Source: Planctomyces sp. SH-PL62
GTDB taxonomy: Bacteria > Planctomycetota > Planctomycetia > Planctomycetales > Planctomycetaceae
Direction of reading: 5' to 3'
DNA length: 64,000 nt
Assembly (NCBI GenBank): GCA_945893045.1
Contig: CAMDEA010000005.1
Coordinates: forward strand, 42,899-106,898
The position numbers and the translations under genes are program-made. Positions 1-10,189 of this stretch are shown here, piece after piece (the stretch's first letter is position 1; each line of letters starts with the position of its first letter). Under the pieces are notes generated by a model. It did no database searches. It was not told the origin of the DNA and saw nothing but the letters and a program-made list of their open reading frames with translations.

Positions 1-36
1 CTTGTTGTTCATCGAAGTGCCGATGGAGGCGCTGGT

Positions 37-1086
37 ATGAACGCCGTCAAACGCTGGTTTGCGGAACGCTTGCCGATCACCGGAGTGCAGTTGGAAGAGC
101 TGACCAACGAGCCGGTGCCGGCTCATCTGCGGCATTGGTGGTTTTGCCTGGGCGGAACGCCGGCGTATCTCTTCGTCGTGCAGATCGTGACCGGCATCTT
201 GCTCGCGTTCTATTACCAGCCGTCGCCGCAGACGGCCTATCAGTCGATCGACACGATCACGAATCAAGTTGCGTTTGGCTGGTACATCCGCGGGATGCAC
301 AAGTGGGCCGCGACGCTGATGATCGCGGCGGTGATCCTGCATCAGATGCGGGTTTACTTCACCGGCGCGTATCGGCAGCCGCGCGAGATCAATTGGATGG
401 TCGGCATGTGCCTGCTGCTCTGCACGCTGATCGTCGGCTTCACCGGCTACAGCCTCGTCTTCGAGCAACTCAGTTTCTGGGGAGCGACCGTCGCTGCGAA
501 CATCTGCGACACGGTGCCATACCTCGGCGTCTTCGCCAAGCGAATGCTGCTGGCCGGCGACACGTACAACGACAACACGCTGTCCCGGTTCTTCATCCTG
601 CACGCGGCCGTGCTGCCGGGGCTGATGATTCTGCTCATCGGCATTCACGTCGCGATCTTGCGGCTACAAGGAGTCAGCGAACTCCACTTCGAGAACGAAC
701 CGGCCGACGCTCCGAAGCACTTCGACTTCTTCCCCGACCACTTCTACACCGAACTGATCATCGGCCTGACGCTGATGATCCTGCTGAGCGTGCTGGCAAC
801 GGTGTTGCCCGTGACGCTCGGCCCGAAGGCCGATCCGCTGACGACTCCCGAAGTCATCAAGCCGGAGTGGTGGTTCTACGTGTCGTTTCGCTGGCTGAAG
901 TTGTTTTCCGGCACGTTCGCCGTGCTGAGTTCCGGGTTCGTCGTGTTCGTGATGTTCGTCTGGCCGTTCATCGACGGCTGGATTCGCAAACACACTCGGT
1001 TCAGCGAAGCGAGCGTCTGGATCGGCATCGTCGGCGTGTTCCTGTTAGTCGGCCTCACCGTGTGGGAGGCGGTGGTGGAACACTGA
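37..1086 (+). CDS. Cytochrome b (b6/subunit IV-like, bc-complex membrane subunit)
   Basis: 349 aa; typical cytochrome b stretches (RHWWFCLGGTPAYLFVVQIVTGILLAFYY, GWYIRGMHKWAA, GFTGYSL, PEWWFY); multiple TM segments. Confidence 0.93.
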   Translation: MNAVKRWFAERLPITGVQLEELTNEPVPAHLRHWWFCLGGTPAYLFVVQIVTGILLAFYYQPSPQTAYQSIDTITNQVAFGWYIRGMHKWAATLMIAAVILHQMRVYFTGAYRQPREINWMVGMCLLLCTLIVGFTGYSLVFEQLSFWGATVAANICDTVPYLGVFAKRMLLAGDTYNDNTLSRFFILHAAVLPGLMILLIGIHVAILRLQGVSELHFENEPADAPKHFDFFPDHFYTELIIGLTLMILLSVLATVLPVTLGPKADPLTTPEVIKPEWWFYVSFRWLKLFSGTFAVLSSGFVVFVMFVWPFIDGWIRKHTRFSEASVWIGIVGVFLLVGLTVWEAVVEH

Positions 1087-1132
1087 TGAGGAATAAATGA
1101 TGCGGAATAAGGGACGAAGGATCCTTGATGAA

Positions 1133-1414
1133 TCACGATGAGCTGCGGCGCGATTTGCGCCAAACAAATACCCCACCCACAATCGCAACGAGCCCTGACA
1201 CAATCCCTACCGAGCTGAGGACAATGACCATTTCCTTGCCGAGCGGTGAAGCGAACCCAGACATCCAGAGGAAGAAAAGGCCCGTGGCTGCGATTCCCAC
1301 TCCAACCAGCATCAGCAAAACAGCGACGACGCGCAACACGGCATCACCCCAATCGCTTCGAAGATAAATGAACCACAAAACAGACAAGCCGATCATGGCT
1401 TGCCTGACCCTCAA
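1133..1414 (-). CDS. Small hypothetical membrane protein
   Basis: 93 aa with two to three hydrophobic segments; overlaps only the untranslated upstream part of the + strand ORF if that gene starts at 1442. Confidence 0.45.
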   Translation of the reverse strand: MRVRQAMIGLSVLWFIYLRSDWGDAVLRVVAVLLMLVGVGIAATGLFFLWMSGFASPLGKEMVIVLSSVGIVSGLVAIVGGVFVWRKSRRSSS

Positions 1415-1441
1415 CCCTCAACCCTCAACCGACAACTAATT

Positions 1442-3040
1442 ATGACTCTGCAAACCAAACGATATCTCATTGGATTTCTCGGCCTGCTTTTTTTGGCTTC
1501 GCTAGTGCTGGTGCAAGCGATGGAGATTGCTCGCAAGCGTGAGGAGGTCGGCATCACGTCGGGACATGTCGCGGTGCCGGCGACGTCAAAGAGTTGCGTC
1601 GAGTGTCATGGGAAATCGTCGCCGGGGATCATCGACCATTGGAAATTCAGCACTCACGCTCAAAAGGGTGTCGGATGCGTCGAATGCCATCTGGCTCAGA
1701 AGGGGGATGTCGATGGCTTTACGCATTACGGCCATCTCATCGCGACCGTGGTGACTCCGAAGGACTGCGGACGATGTCACGAGAAGGAGACGACCGAGTT
1801 CACTCACAGCCATCATGCGAAAGCGGGGAACATTCTCGCGTCGCTCGACAATTTTTTGGCCGAGACCGTCGAGGGTTCACGGACGCCGTTCAATCCGCAT
1901 TCGCCGACACCGGGCAAGCCGGACATTCACGAAGTCAACGGGATGTCGAGCGCCGCCGTCGGTTGTCAGCAGTGTCACGGCAGCAAGGTGGCGTTGCTGG
2001 CGAAGGACGGCGGAAAGATCACGCTCGATGACTTGAAGCCCGATGCGAAAGGGCAGCCGACAAATCTGGATGTGCTCGACCGCATCGCCAAGACCGAAGA
2101 CGGCCGACCAAAGTTGCATGCCGACACTTGGCCGAACACCGGCATCGGGCGGTTGAATCTCGATGGCTCGTTGGGTTCGTGCTCGGCGTGTCACAGCCGG
2201 CATGACTTCTCGCCGCGACGTGCGCGGCAGCCGGAGAACTGCGGCAAGTGCCACCTCGGTCCGGATCATCCGCAGAAAGAAATCTACGAAGAGTCGAAGC
2301 ACGGCGTGGCGTTTCGTGACCTCAAGGATCACATGAATCTCAACGCCAAGGATTGGGTGCTGGGCAAGGATTACTCGCAGGCTCCGACGTGCGCGACGTG
2401 TCACATGTCGGGTCACTCGAAGAACGGCGGGACGATCACGCACGATCCCGGCAAGCGCATCTCGTGGACGAACCGGCCGCCGGTCAGCGCGGTGCTCGAT
2501 ACCGATGCGAACGGCAAGCTCGTCACTGAAGCCGATCCGGCCAAGCGGCGTGCGCTCGTCACGTTCTCGGCCGAGGAGAAGCGGACCAACATGAAGCAGG
2601 TCTGTCATCACTGCCACACGCCCGATTACGTCAATGGGTTCTACAAGCAATACGACGACTTCATCGTGAACTACAACGAGAAGTTCGGCAAGCCGGGCCA
2701 GGCGATCATCGCCGCGATGCGGAAGCACGAACTGCTCACCAAGACCGAGTTCGATGAGGAGATCGAATGGACCTGGTTCTATCTCTGGCACCACGAGGGC
2801 CGGCGTGCCCGGCACGGAGCGTCGATGATGGCTCCCGATTACGCTCACTGGCACGGCATGTTTGAAGTGGCTGAGCGGTTTTACATGAAGCTCATCCCGC
2901 AAGCTCGCGAGATCACCAAGCACGCCGCCGAATCCGGCCAGGCCGATCAAGCGCGGGCCGTCAACGCGGTCATCGACGAAATCCTCGCCCGCCCCGAACA
3001 CATGTGGCAGGACACCGGCAAGAAGCCGGCCGCGAAGTAG
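1442..3040 (+). CDS. Octaheme cytochrome c, hydroxylamine oxidoreductase (HAO) family-like
   Basis: Eight CXXCH motifs (CVECH, CVECH, CGRCH, CQQCH, CSACH, CGKCH, CATCH, CHHCH); N-terminal signal/anchor; HAO-like tail HEGRRARHGASMMAPDYAHWHGMFEV. ORF track start is 1400; ATG at 1442 preferred. Confidence 0.85.
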   Translation: MTLQTKRYLIGFLGLLFLASLVLVQAMEIARKREEVGITSGHVAVPATSKSCVECHGKSSPGIIDHWKFSTHAQKGVGCVECHLAQKGDVDGFTHYGHLIATVVTPKDCGRCHEKETTEFTHSHHAKAGNILASLDNFLAETVEGSRTPFNPHSPTPGKPDIHEVNGMSSAAVGCQQCHGSKVALLAKDGGKITLDDLKPDAKGQPTNLDVLDRIAKTEDGRPKLHADTWPNTGIGRLNLDGSLGSCSACHSRHDFSPRRARQPENCGKCHLGPDHPQKEIYEESKHGVAFRDLKDHMNLNAKDWVLGKDYSQAPTCATCHMSGHSKNGGTITHDPGKRISWTNRPPVSAVLDTDANGKLVTEADPAKRRALVTFSAEEKRTNMKQVCHHCHTPDYVNGFYKQYDDFIVNYNEKFGKPGQAIIAAMRKHELLTKTEFDEEIEWTWFYLWHHEGRRARHGASMMAPDYAHWHGMFEVAERFYMKLIPQAREITKHAAESGQADQARAVNAVIDEILARPEHMWQDTGKKPAAK

Positions 3041-3092
3041 TTCGGACGCCTACGTCCGAACGGATCGACCGGACGTAGGCGTCCGGTCTACG
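3037..3092. repeat. Inverted repeat, arm type CGGACG-TAGG-CGTCCG, GTAG...CTAC ends
   Basis: GTAGTTCGGACGCCTACGTCCGAACG...ACCGGACGTAGGCGTCCGGTCTAC; begins within the preceding stop codon. Confidence 0.92.
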
Positions 3093-3184
3093 AATTGATG
3101 AATTCGCCTCCGGCTTGCCAGCGGCTGGAAATGTTTATGGAATGCCGCTCTCGAATCCGCTTCCCGACAGCCAGGAAGACCGGT

Positions 3185-5812
3185 ATGGCATTCAACGCAC
3201 GCACGGTGGTTTTGGTCTTCTCCGTTCTGATCGTCACGATGCCGACGCTCGTGCCGGCGCAGACGGCTCCGTCGCAGGATGCAGCCGCCTTGGAATTCTT
3301 CGAGAAGAAGATTCGCCCGCTCTTGGCCGACAACTGCTTTAACTGCCATTCGACCAACACGAATTCGCGAGGCGGGCTGCGGGTGGATGATCGCAATGGG
3401 TTGATCGCGGGGGGTGATCGTGGGGCGGCCATCGTTCCGGGCGATCCCGAAAAGAGTTTGCTGATCAAGGCGGTGCGGCAGACGGACAAGCTCAAGATGC
3501 CGCCGATGAAGCAGCTCACTGAGCAGCAGATCGCCGACCTCACCAAATGGATTCAAGACGGAGCCGTCTGGCCGCAAGTCGAATTCACGCTACCGAAAGG
3601 CGATCCCACTCCCGAATACGCCAGACTGCGCAAAGAGCATTGGGCGTGGCAGCCGCTGCGGGACGTGAAAGCTCCGACCGTTCGCTTGGCCGATTGGGCG
3701 CGTGGTGAGATTGATCAATTCCTTCAAGCCAAACTGGAGCAGCAAGGACTGACTCCGGTCAGCGATGCGGACAAGATCACGCTGATCCGCCGCGTGACGT
3801 TTGATTTAACCGGTCTGCCGCCAACGCTCGATGAGATCGCCGCGTTCGTGAAGGACGATTCCACGACGGCGTTCGAGACGCTCGTCGATCGCTTGCTGGC
3901 CTCGGCCGGGTTTGGTGAGCGTTGGGGCCGGCACTGGTTGGATGTGGCTCGGTATGGCGAATCGACCGGCTCGGCGCGCAATCTTCCGTACCCTCATGCG
4001 TGGCGGTATCGAGACTACGTCATCGACGCTTTCAATAATGACAAGCCGTATGACCAGTTCCTTCGCGAGCAGATTGCCGGCGACCTGCTCCCCGCGACAT
4101 CGGAAGCCCAGCGCGATGAGCAACTGATCGCGACCGGGTTCCTGGCGCTCGGCGTGAAGGACGTTAATCAGCGATACAAAGTCCGCTTCGTCATGGACAA
4201 CGTCGATGAGCAGATCGACACAGTCAGCCGCGCGGTGCTCGGCCTGACGGCAAGTTGTGCTCGCTGCCACGACCACAAATTCGATCCGATTCCGCAGACG
4301 GACTATTACGCATTGGCGGGTATCTTCCGCAGCACGGACCTGTGTGCTGGCGTGCGGAACAAGATGGGGGGCGGCGGACTCGATTACTACGACACCGACC
4401 TGCTGTTGAAGCTGGGGTCAGCACCAAGTTCGAGTGCCGACTCGGCGACGAAGCGCGATGAGATCAAGAAGGCACTGGCTGAAGCCCGCGCCGAGTTGCA
4501 GGCACTGGCCGACAGCAAAGAAGGAAACGAACTCGCCCCGGACGGACGGCAGAAGAACGTCATCGCACGCGAGAAAGTCGCGAAGCTGCAAGCGGAGATG
4601 CTCGCGCTCAGTGACCCGGCGATGCAGGGGCCGGTCGCGTTCGGTGTTCGCGATTCGCAATCCATCAGCGACACCGAAATTCGTGTGCGCGGCGAAGCCG
4701 AAAAACTTGGTCCGGTTGTGGCACGCGGATTCCTCGGCACGATCCCGGTCCCCGATGCACCGCCAGTGAATCCGAATCAAAGCGGCCGGTTGGAATTGGC
4801 TCAGTGGTTGACCAGCGAGAAGAACCCGCTCACGTCGCGCGTGATGGTCAATCGGATTTGGCAGCACTTGTTCGGTCAAGGATTGGTGCTCAGCGTCGAT
4901 AACTTTGGAGTGACCGGCGATGCGCCGTCGCATCCGGAGTTGTTGGATCATCTGGCGCAGCGATTCGTTCGCGAGGGGTGGTCGGTCAAGAAGCTCGTGC
5001 GAGCGATCGTGTTGACCCGCGCGTATCAACTCGGATCGGAGACTCCCTCAACCCACATGGCGACTGATCCCGCGAACGAGTTGGTCTGGCGGCACAGCCC
5101 GCGACGGCTCGATGCCGAAGAGATTCGGGACGCGACTCTGGCGGCGGCCGGAACGCTGAATCTGTCTCGCCCTGAGGCATCGCTCGCGAAGGACTTCAAA
5201 GTCACTGAACTGCGCAACAACGGCCCGGAAGCTCAACGGCTCTTGAGCGGTGCCGTTCGCAACACACAGCGCAGCGTCTATCTGCCGCTGGTCCGGAACA
5301 TCACGCCGACGTCGCTGGACGTCTTTGACTTTGCCACGCAAGGCATGGTCACCGGCAGCCGCGACACGACGACGGTGGCGACTCAAGCTCTGTACCTCTT
5401 GAACGACCCATTCGTGCGCCGCCAGTCGTTGGCCTTTGCCGATCGACTTCTCAAACAAACCGACCTGAACGACGCCGCTCGCGTGGACTTGGCGTATCAA
5501 TTGGCAATGGGCCGGGCCGCGACGACCGCCGAGATCGAACGTGGCACGAACTATCTGACGGACTACGCAGCGGCCGCTCGTGAAGTCCCGGCTCCGAAGA
5601 TCGCGCAAGCACCGCGCCAACGAGCGGCCGACAAAGCTCCGGCGGTCGCGACAAACGCGCAAGCGGCGGCGATCATCAACCCCGATCAAGTTCCGCGCGA
5701 GGAAGAAACGGCGCAGCACGAATTCATCGAGCCAACGGATCCCCGACACGCCGCTTGGTTCAGTTTCTGCCAAGCGCTGCTGGGGAGCGCGGAGTTTCGT
5801 TTTATTAAGTAG
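3185..5812 (+). CDS. PSCyt1 (cytochrome c-like) / DUF1549 / DUF1553 planctomycete protein
   Basis: Signal peptide, FFEKKIRPLLADNCFNCHS, GLPPTLDEI, WGRHWLDVARYGES, CARCHDHKFDPI, NRIWQHLFGQGLV. Upstream in-frame start at 3095 also possible. Confidence 0.92.
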   Translation: MAFNARTVVLVFSVLIVTMPTLVPAQTAPSQDAAALEFFEKKIRPLLADNCFNCHSTNTNSRGGLRVDDRNGLIAGGDRGAAIVPGDPEKSLLIKAVRQTDKLKMPPMKQLTEQQIADLTKWIQDGAVWPQVEFTLPKGDPTPEYARLRKEHWAWQPLRDVKAPTVRLADWARGEIDQFLQAKLEQQGLTPVSDADKITLIRRVTFDLTGLPPTLDEIAAFVKDDSTTAFETLVDRLLASAGFGERWGRHWLDVARYGESTGSARNLPYPHAWRYRDYVIDAFNNDKPYDQFLREQIAGDLLPATSEAQRDEQLIATGFLALGVKDVNQRYKVRFVMDNVDEQIDTVSRAVLGLTASCARCHDHKFDPIPQTDYYALAGIFRSTDLCAGVRNKMGGGGLDYYDTDLLLKLGSAPSSSADSATKRDEIKKALAEARAELQALADSKEGNELAPDGRQKNVIAREKVAKLQAEMLALSDPAMQGPVAFGVRDSQSISDTEIRVRGEAEKLGPVVARGFLGTIPVPDAPPVNPNQSGRLELAQWLTSEKNPLTSRVMVNRIWQHLFGQGLVLSVDNFGVTGDAPSHPELLDHLAQRFVREGWSVKKLVRAIVLTRAYQLGSETPSTHMATDPANELVWRHSPRRLDAEEIRDATLAAAGTLNLSRPEASLAKDFKVTELRNNGPEAQRLLSGAVRNTQRSVYLPLVRNITPTSLDVFDFATQGMVTGSRDTTTVATQALYLLNDPFVRRQSLAFADRLLKQTDLNDAARVDLAYQLAMGRAATTAEIERGTNYLTDYAAAAREVPAPKIAQAPRQRAADKAPAVATNAQAAAIINPDQVPREEETAQHEFIEPTDPRHAAWFSFCQALLGSAEFRFIK

Positions 5813-5866
5813 TTCGGACGCCTACGTCCGAACGATTGCCAGACTGGACGTAGGCGTCCGGTCTAC
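5809..5866. repeat. Inverted repeat, same arm type as 3037-3092
   Basis: GTAGTTCGGACGCCTACGTCCGAACG...GGACGTAGGCGTCCGGTCTAC. Confidence 0.92.
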
Positions 5867-5894
5867 GACGTGACCCTTCTCGAAGGATGCGACG

Positions 5895-7301
5895 ATGTTG
5901 AATCCTCAACCGAATTCCAACTTGCTCGATCGCCGACTGTCGCGGCGGCAAGCGCTCAAGACCAGCAGTGCCGGCTTCGGATATCTCGCGCTCGCCGGAC
6001 TGCTCGGCCAAGACGTGGCGCGGAATCGCGCCGTCGCCAATGAGCCACCTCACGCGCTGCGCCCGCTGGCACCCAAGGCACCGCATTCCAAGGTGCAGGC
6101 CAAGCGAATCATCTTCTGTTTCATGGAAGGAGCGGCTTCGCAACTCGACACCTGGGAATATAAGCCGCAGCTTCAAAAGGACGGCGGCAAGGTCGGACCC
6201 GGCGGCGGGCTGTTGACGGCGTCCAAGTTCAAGTTCAGTCAACACGGTCAGACGGGAACGTGGGTTTCGGAACTCTTCCCGCATACGGCGAGGCATGTCG
6301 ATGACCTCTGCTTCATTCGCGGTCTGCACACGGACACTCCGGCGCACCCGCAGGCGTGCATTCAGCTTCACACGGGGACCGCGATCGCCTCGCTGACGCG
6401 GCCGTCGATGGGAGCCTGGCTGATGTACGGCTTGGGAACCGAGAACCAAGACCTGCCCGGTTACGTCACGATCAACCCCTCCGCGAACTTTGGCGGAGCG
6501 ATCAACTTCGGCAGCGCGTTCTTGCCCGCTCACTTCCAGGGCACGCGGATCGCTGACACCGGCTTCGTGCCCAACCTAAAAGCGCAGACCGTGACGACAC
6601 TGCAACGCAAGCAGATCGACTTGATTCAGTCGCTCAACCGCGACCTCGCCGCAACGCCCGGCGCGCCGGATCAGCTTGAGGGGGTCATTCAATCCTACGA
6701 GCTGGCGTTCAAGATGCAGGGCAAGGTTCCGGAACTGCTCAACATCTCAAAAGAGCCGCAGTCAGTGCTTGATGCTTACGGAGTGAAGCCCGGCCCGGCC
6801 GGCAGCTTCGCGCGGCAATGTTTGATGGCGCGGCGATTGACCGAAGCGGGAGTCCGCTTCGTCGAGATCTGTCATCCCGGTTGGGACCAACACAACAACC
6901 TGCATCGCGACCTGATCAAGAACTCCGCCGCGACCGATCAACCCACCGCCGCACTGCTGGACGATCTCGGCCAGCGCGGGTTGTTGGATGACACGCTGGT
7001 CCTGTTCGGCAGCGAGTTCGGCCGCATGCCGACTGCTCAAGGCCCTGACGGCCGCGATCACAACATCACCGGCTACCCAATGTGGTTGGCCGGAGCCGGT
7101 GTGAAGAAGGGCTTTTCGCATGGAGCCACCGACGAATACGGCCTGCACGCGGTCGAAGGTCGGATGCACACGACCGACCTGCACGCCACGCTGTTGGCGC
7201 TGATGGGACTCGATCACGAACAACTGACCTACCGCTACGCCGGTCGCGATTTCCGGCTGACCGATGTCGCCGGCAATGTGGCTCACGAGATCTTTGCTTG
7301 A
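5895..7301 (+). CDS. DUF1501 domain protein (Tat-type signal)
   Basis: SRRQALKTSSAGFGYLALAGLL N-terminus; FCFMEGAASQLDTWEYKP; EFGRMPTAQGPDGRDHN; paired with the upstream DUF1549/1553 gene. Confidence 0.92.
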   Translation: MLNPQPNSNLLDRRLSRRQALKTSSAGFGYLALAGLLGQDVARNRAVANEPPHALRPLAPKAPHSKVQAKRIIFCFMEGAASQLDTWEYKPQLQKDGGKVGPGGGLLTASKFKFSQHGQTGTWVSELFPHTARHVDDLCFIRGLHTDTPAHPQACIQLHTGTAIASLTRPSMGAWLMYGLGTENQDLPGYVTINPSANFGGAINFGSAFLPAHFQGTRIADTGFVPNLKAQTVTTLQRKQIDLIQSLNRDLAATPGAPDQLEGVIQSYELAFKMQGKVPELLNISKEPQSVLDAYGVKPGPAGSFARQCLMARRLTEAGVRFVEICHPGWDQHNNLHRDLIKNSAATDQPTAALLDDLGQRGLLDDTLVLFGSEFGRMPTAQGPDGRDHNITGYPMWLAGAGVKKGFSHGATDEYGLHAVEGRMHTTDLHATLLALMGLDHEQLTYRYAGRDFRLTDVAGNVAHEIFA

Positions 7302-7390
7302 ATCGGGCGCACGACTTCTGTGCGCAGAGCCGGGGTCAGGTGTTCGGATTTCTGTTTTGGCGTCGCGAATGGATACCAACGGGGTCGATC

Positions 7391-8467
7391 ATGAAATCTC
7401 TGCTTGGCTTCTGCCTCATCGTGTGGCTCGCGAATGTTGCGGTGGCTCAAACCGACCTCGTGCAAGTCCGCGATGAGGCGAGTCTCAGGGCCGCGCTGCC
7501 GACGCTGACGACCGGAACGATTCTGCGAATCGCTCCTGGCGAATATCCGGGCGGCCACGACGTCAAAGACGTGGCGAATCTGACGATCGAAGCGGCCGAT
7601 CCCGACAAGCCCCCGCATTTCAAAGGGGGCAGCTATGCCTGGCACTTCTCCGGCTGCTCCGGCCTGAAACTGCGTCACCTGCGAGCCAGCGGTCAGAGCC
7701 ACAACGGTTTTAATCTGGACGACGGCGGCCGAGCCGATCGCCCAATGCAGAACGTCAGGCTGGAGCATCTCGACATTAGCGACATCGGACCGAAAGGGAA
7801 TTTCGATGGTCTCAAGTGCTCCGGCCTGGACGACGTGACGATTCGCAACTGCACGATCGAAGGCTGGGGCGGACAGGCGATCGACTTCGTGGGCTGTCAT
7901 CGAGTCGTGGTCTCCGAGTGCCGCTTCACCGGCAAGCCGAGTCACTCGCAAGCCAGCGGAGTGCAGTGCAAAGGAGGCAGCGAAGACGTGACGATCGAAA
8001 ACTGTCGCTTCGTCAACGCCGGCCAACGTCCCATCAACGCGGGCGGCTCAACGGGCCTAGCGTACTTCCGGCCGGCCGGCGCGAAATACGAAGCGCGGCG
8101 AATCCTCATCCGCAAGAACGAGATTTCCGGATCGTTGTGTGCCTGCGCCTTCACCGGCGTGGAAGGCGCTGAGTTCTCCGACAACACGATTCTCTTCCCA
8201 GAGAAGTGGATCTTCCGCATCCTGCAAGAAACCACCGAACCCGGCTTCGTCCCCTGCCGCAACGTGCTCATCGAAAACAACGCAATCGTCTTCCGCCGGT
8301 CCGAAGTCAGCGTGGAGGTGAACATCGGAGCCAAAACCGCCCCGGAAACATTTCGATTCGCCAAGAACCGCTGGTTCGCCGAAGACCGCCCGGATCGCTC
8401 GCGCCCGCAATTGCCGACCAATGAAACAGACGGCACCTACGGCCGCGATCCGCGCGTCAAGAAGTGA
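7391..8467 (+). CDS. Right-handed parallel beta-helix (pectate-lyase-like) secreted protein
   Basis: Signal peptide MKSLLGFCLIVWLANVAVAQ; repeated LDISDIG/VTIRNCTIEGWGG/VVVSECRFTG coils. ORF track start 7082 overlaps the previous gene; 7391 preferred. Confidence 0.8.
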   Translation: MKSLLGFCLIVWLANVAVAQTDLVQVRDEASLRAALPTLTTGTILRIAPGEYPGGHDVKDVANLTIEAADPDKPPHFKGGSYAWHFSGCSGLKLRHLRASGQSHNGFNLDDGGRADRPMQNVRLEHLDISDIGPKGNFDGLKCSGLDDVTIRNCTIEGWGGQAIDFVGCHRVVVSECRFTGKPSHSQASGVQCKGGSEDVTIENCRFVNAGQRPINAGGSTGLAYFRPAGAKYEARRILIRKNEISGSLCACAFTGVEGAEFSDNTILFPEKWIFRILQETTEPGFVPCRNVLIENNAIVFRRSEVSVEVNIGAKTAPETFRFAKNRWFAEDRPDRSRPQLPTNETDGTYGRDPRVKK

Positions 8468-8471
8468 GTCC

Positions 8472-8538
8472 GTAGCCACGTTCGCCAGAACGTGGGTTTT
8501 CCGTGAGTTGTTCCCACGTTCTGGCGAACGTGGCTACG
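8472..8538. repeat. Inverted repeat between convergent genes, arm GTAGCCACGTTCGCCAGAACGTGG
   Basis: GTAGCCACGTTCGCCAGAACGTGGG...CCCACGTTCTGGCGAACGTGGCTAC. Confidence 0.93.
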
Positions 8539-8551
8539 GTTTTTGAAACAG

Positions 8552-10189
8552 TCACGGCTTGATGCCACAGTCAGCGGCCCACGATTGCCACCTCGACGCA
8601 AGCTGTTGAACCAATTCCGGGCGCTGTTCGGCGAGGTTCGTGGTTTCGGTGCCATCGCGGGCGAGATCGTACAGTTCCCACGGTGCGCTCGCGTTGGGAC
8701 GAATGATCTTCCAATCCCCTTCGCGGAGAACCTGATGCTGCGGCACTCGCCACGCGAGGAACTCGTGAGCGGCCCGCGTCTCGCCGCGAAACAGCGGAGC
8801 CAAGCTGCGGCCATCCAGTGGCAGCGGTTTGCGGCCATTGAGTTCCGTGGGGTACTTCGCGCCGGCGAGTTCCATGCACGTCGGCATCAAGTCGATCAGA
8901 TGGCCGACGTCGTGTACGACCTGTCCGCGAGCCGCGATCCCGCGCGACCAGTGCGCGATGAGCGGCGTGCGAATGCCCCCTTCATAGCCCGTGAGTTTGG
9001 TCGCTCGGAACGGCGTGTTACTGGTCAGCGCCCATGCGAGTCCGTAAGCGGAGAACGTGTCATGCGGGCCGGGCAGATTTTGCGGCCCGCTGCCGTGTCG
9101 AATGGCCACGCCGTCGCGCCGCCAGGTGCTGTTCGTCGCCAATCCCGGAGCGAAGCCCAGCATCCGATCCACCGGCGTCAAGCCGCCGTCCGGTGCCGCT
9201 CCGTTGTCCGAGAGGAATAGCACCAGCGTGTTCTCCAACTGACCACGCTCACGCAGCGCTTCGAGTATCCGTCCCGTGCTGCGATCAATGGCCGCGACTT
9301 GAGCCGCGTAAACCGCCATCCGTTCGGCCTGCCAATCCGGAGACTTGTCAGCCGCCCAGTCGTGAATCTCTTTGGGCCGCGGCGCGGCCAACCACTCATC
9401 GGGGACGAGCCTCATCTCGCGCTGACGTTCTCGCCGCGCGGCCTGCGATTTATCCCAGCCAAGCTCGCGATAGCGGGCGCGATGTGGTGCGATGTCTGAC
9501 TCGCGCGCGTGCAACGGCCAATGCGGCGCGATGTGCGCCACGTACAAAAAGAACGGCTGCTGTTTCGACTCCGGCTGGCGAGCGGCCTCTTTCAGAAACT
9601 GGAGCGCGTGCTCGGTCAGCGCATCGGTGAGATAGAAATCGGCCGGTAGCGTCACTCGCTGTTCGTCGAGGTAAAACGGATTCGCCTGCACTTCATGAAA
9701 GTAGCTGATCTTCCCCGCGCACATCGGCCCGAAGAATCGCTGAAACCCACGCTTCGCCGGCAGATCGGGATCCTGCCACTTGCCAACCATCATCGTGTGA
9801 TAGCCCGCTCGTTGCAGTCCCTCGCCGATCGTGATGCTGCGCGAGAAATCGCTCGGCTGATTCCAGTTCGTGCCCGAGTGCCCGATCCGCTGCGCATACA
9901 ACCCCGTGAGCAACGCCGCTCGCGACGGCCCGCAGACCGCGTTGTTGTAAAACTGCGTGAACCGCAATCCGCCCGCCGCGAGTGCATCCAGATGCGGCGT
10001 CGGAATCTCGCCGCCATAACAGCCCAAATCCGACCAACCCAAATCATCCGCAAGAATGAGCACAATATTCGGCCGCGACTCAACCGCCGTCAGCGGAACG
10101 GTCATAGTCAGGACAATGGCGACGACAACCGGGAGCATCGACAAGACTGGCTTCATGAAATCCCGTCTCCGTCTGGTCAGTTCGCTCAC
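8552..10189 (-). CDS. Arylsulfatase-family sulfatase
   Basis: RPNIVLILADDLGWSDLGCYGG; CGPSR (CXPXR) formylglycine motif; signal peptide. Confidence 0.95.
   Translation of the reverse strand: MSELTRRRRDFMKPVLSMLPVVVAIVLTMTVPLTAVESRPNIVLILADDLGWSDLGCYGGEIPTPHLDALAAGGLRFTQFYNNAVCGPSRAALLTGLYAQRIGHSGTNWNQPSDFSRSITIGEGLQRAGYHTMMVGKWQDPDLPAKRGFQRFFGPMCAGKISYFHEVQANPFYLDEQRVTLPADFYLTDALTEHALQFLKEAARQPESKQQPFFLYVAHIAPHWPLHARESDIAPHRARYRELGWDKSQAARRERQREMRLVPDEWLAAPRPKEIHDWAADKSPDWQAERMAVYAAQVAAIDRSTGRILEALRERGQLENTLVLFLSDNGAAPDGGLTPVDRMLGFAPGLATNSTWRRDGVAIRHGSGPQNLPGPHDTFSAYGLAWALTSNTPFRATKLTGYEGGIRTPLIAHWSRGIAARGQVVHDVGHLIDLMPTCMELAGAKYPTELNGRKPLPLDGRSLAPLFRGETRAAHEFLAWRVPQHQVLREGDWKIIRPNASAPWELYDLARDGTETTNLAEQRPELVQQLASRWQSWAADCGIKP

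Noticed and set aside
1408-1433. CCCTCAA short tandem repeat before the octaheme cytochrome gene
   Set aside because: Only three short copies; no supportable function.
1877-3001. 374-aa minus-strand ORF
   Set aside because: Antisense to the octaheme cytochrome gene with its eight CXXCH motifs.
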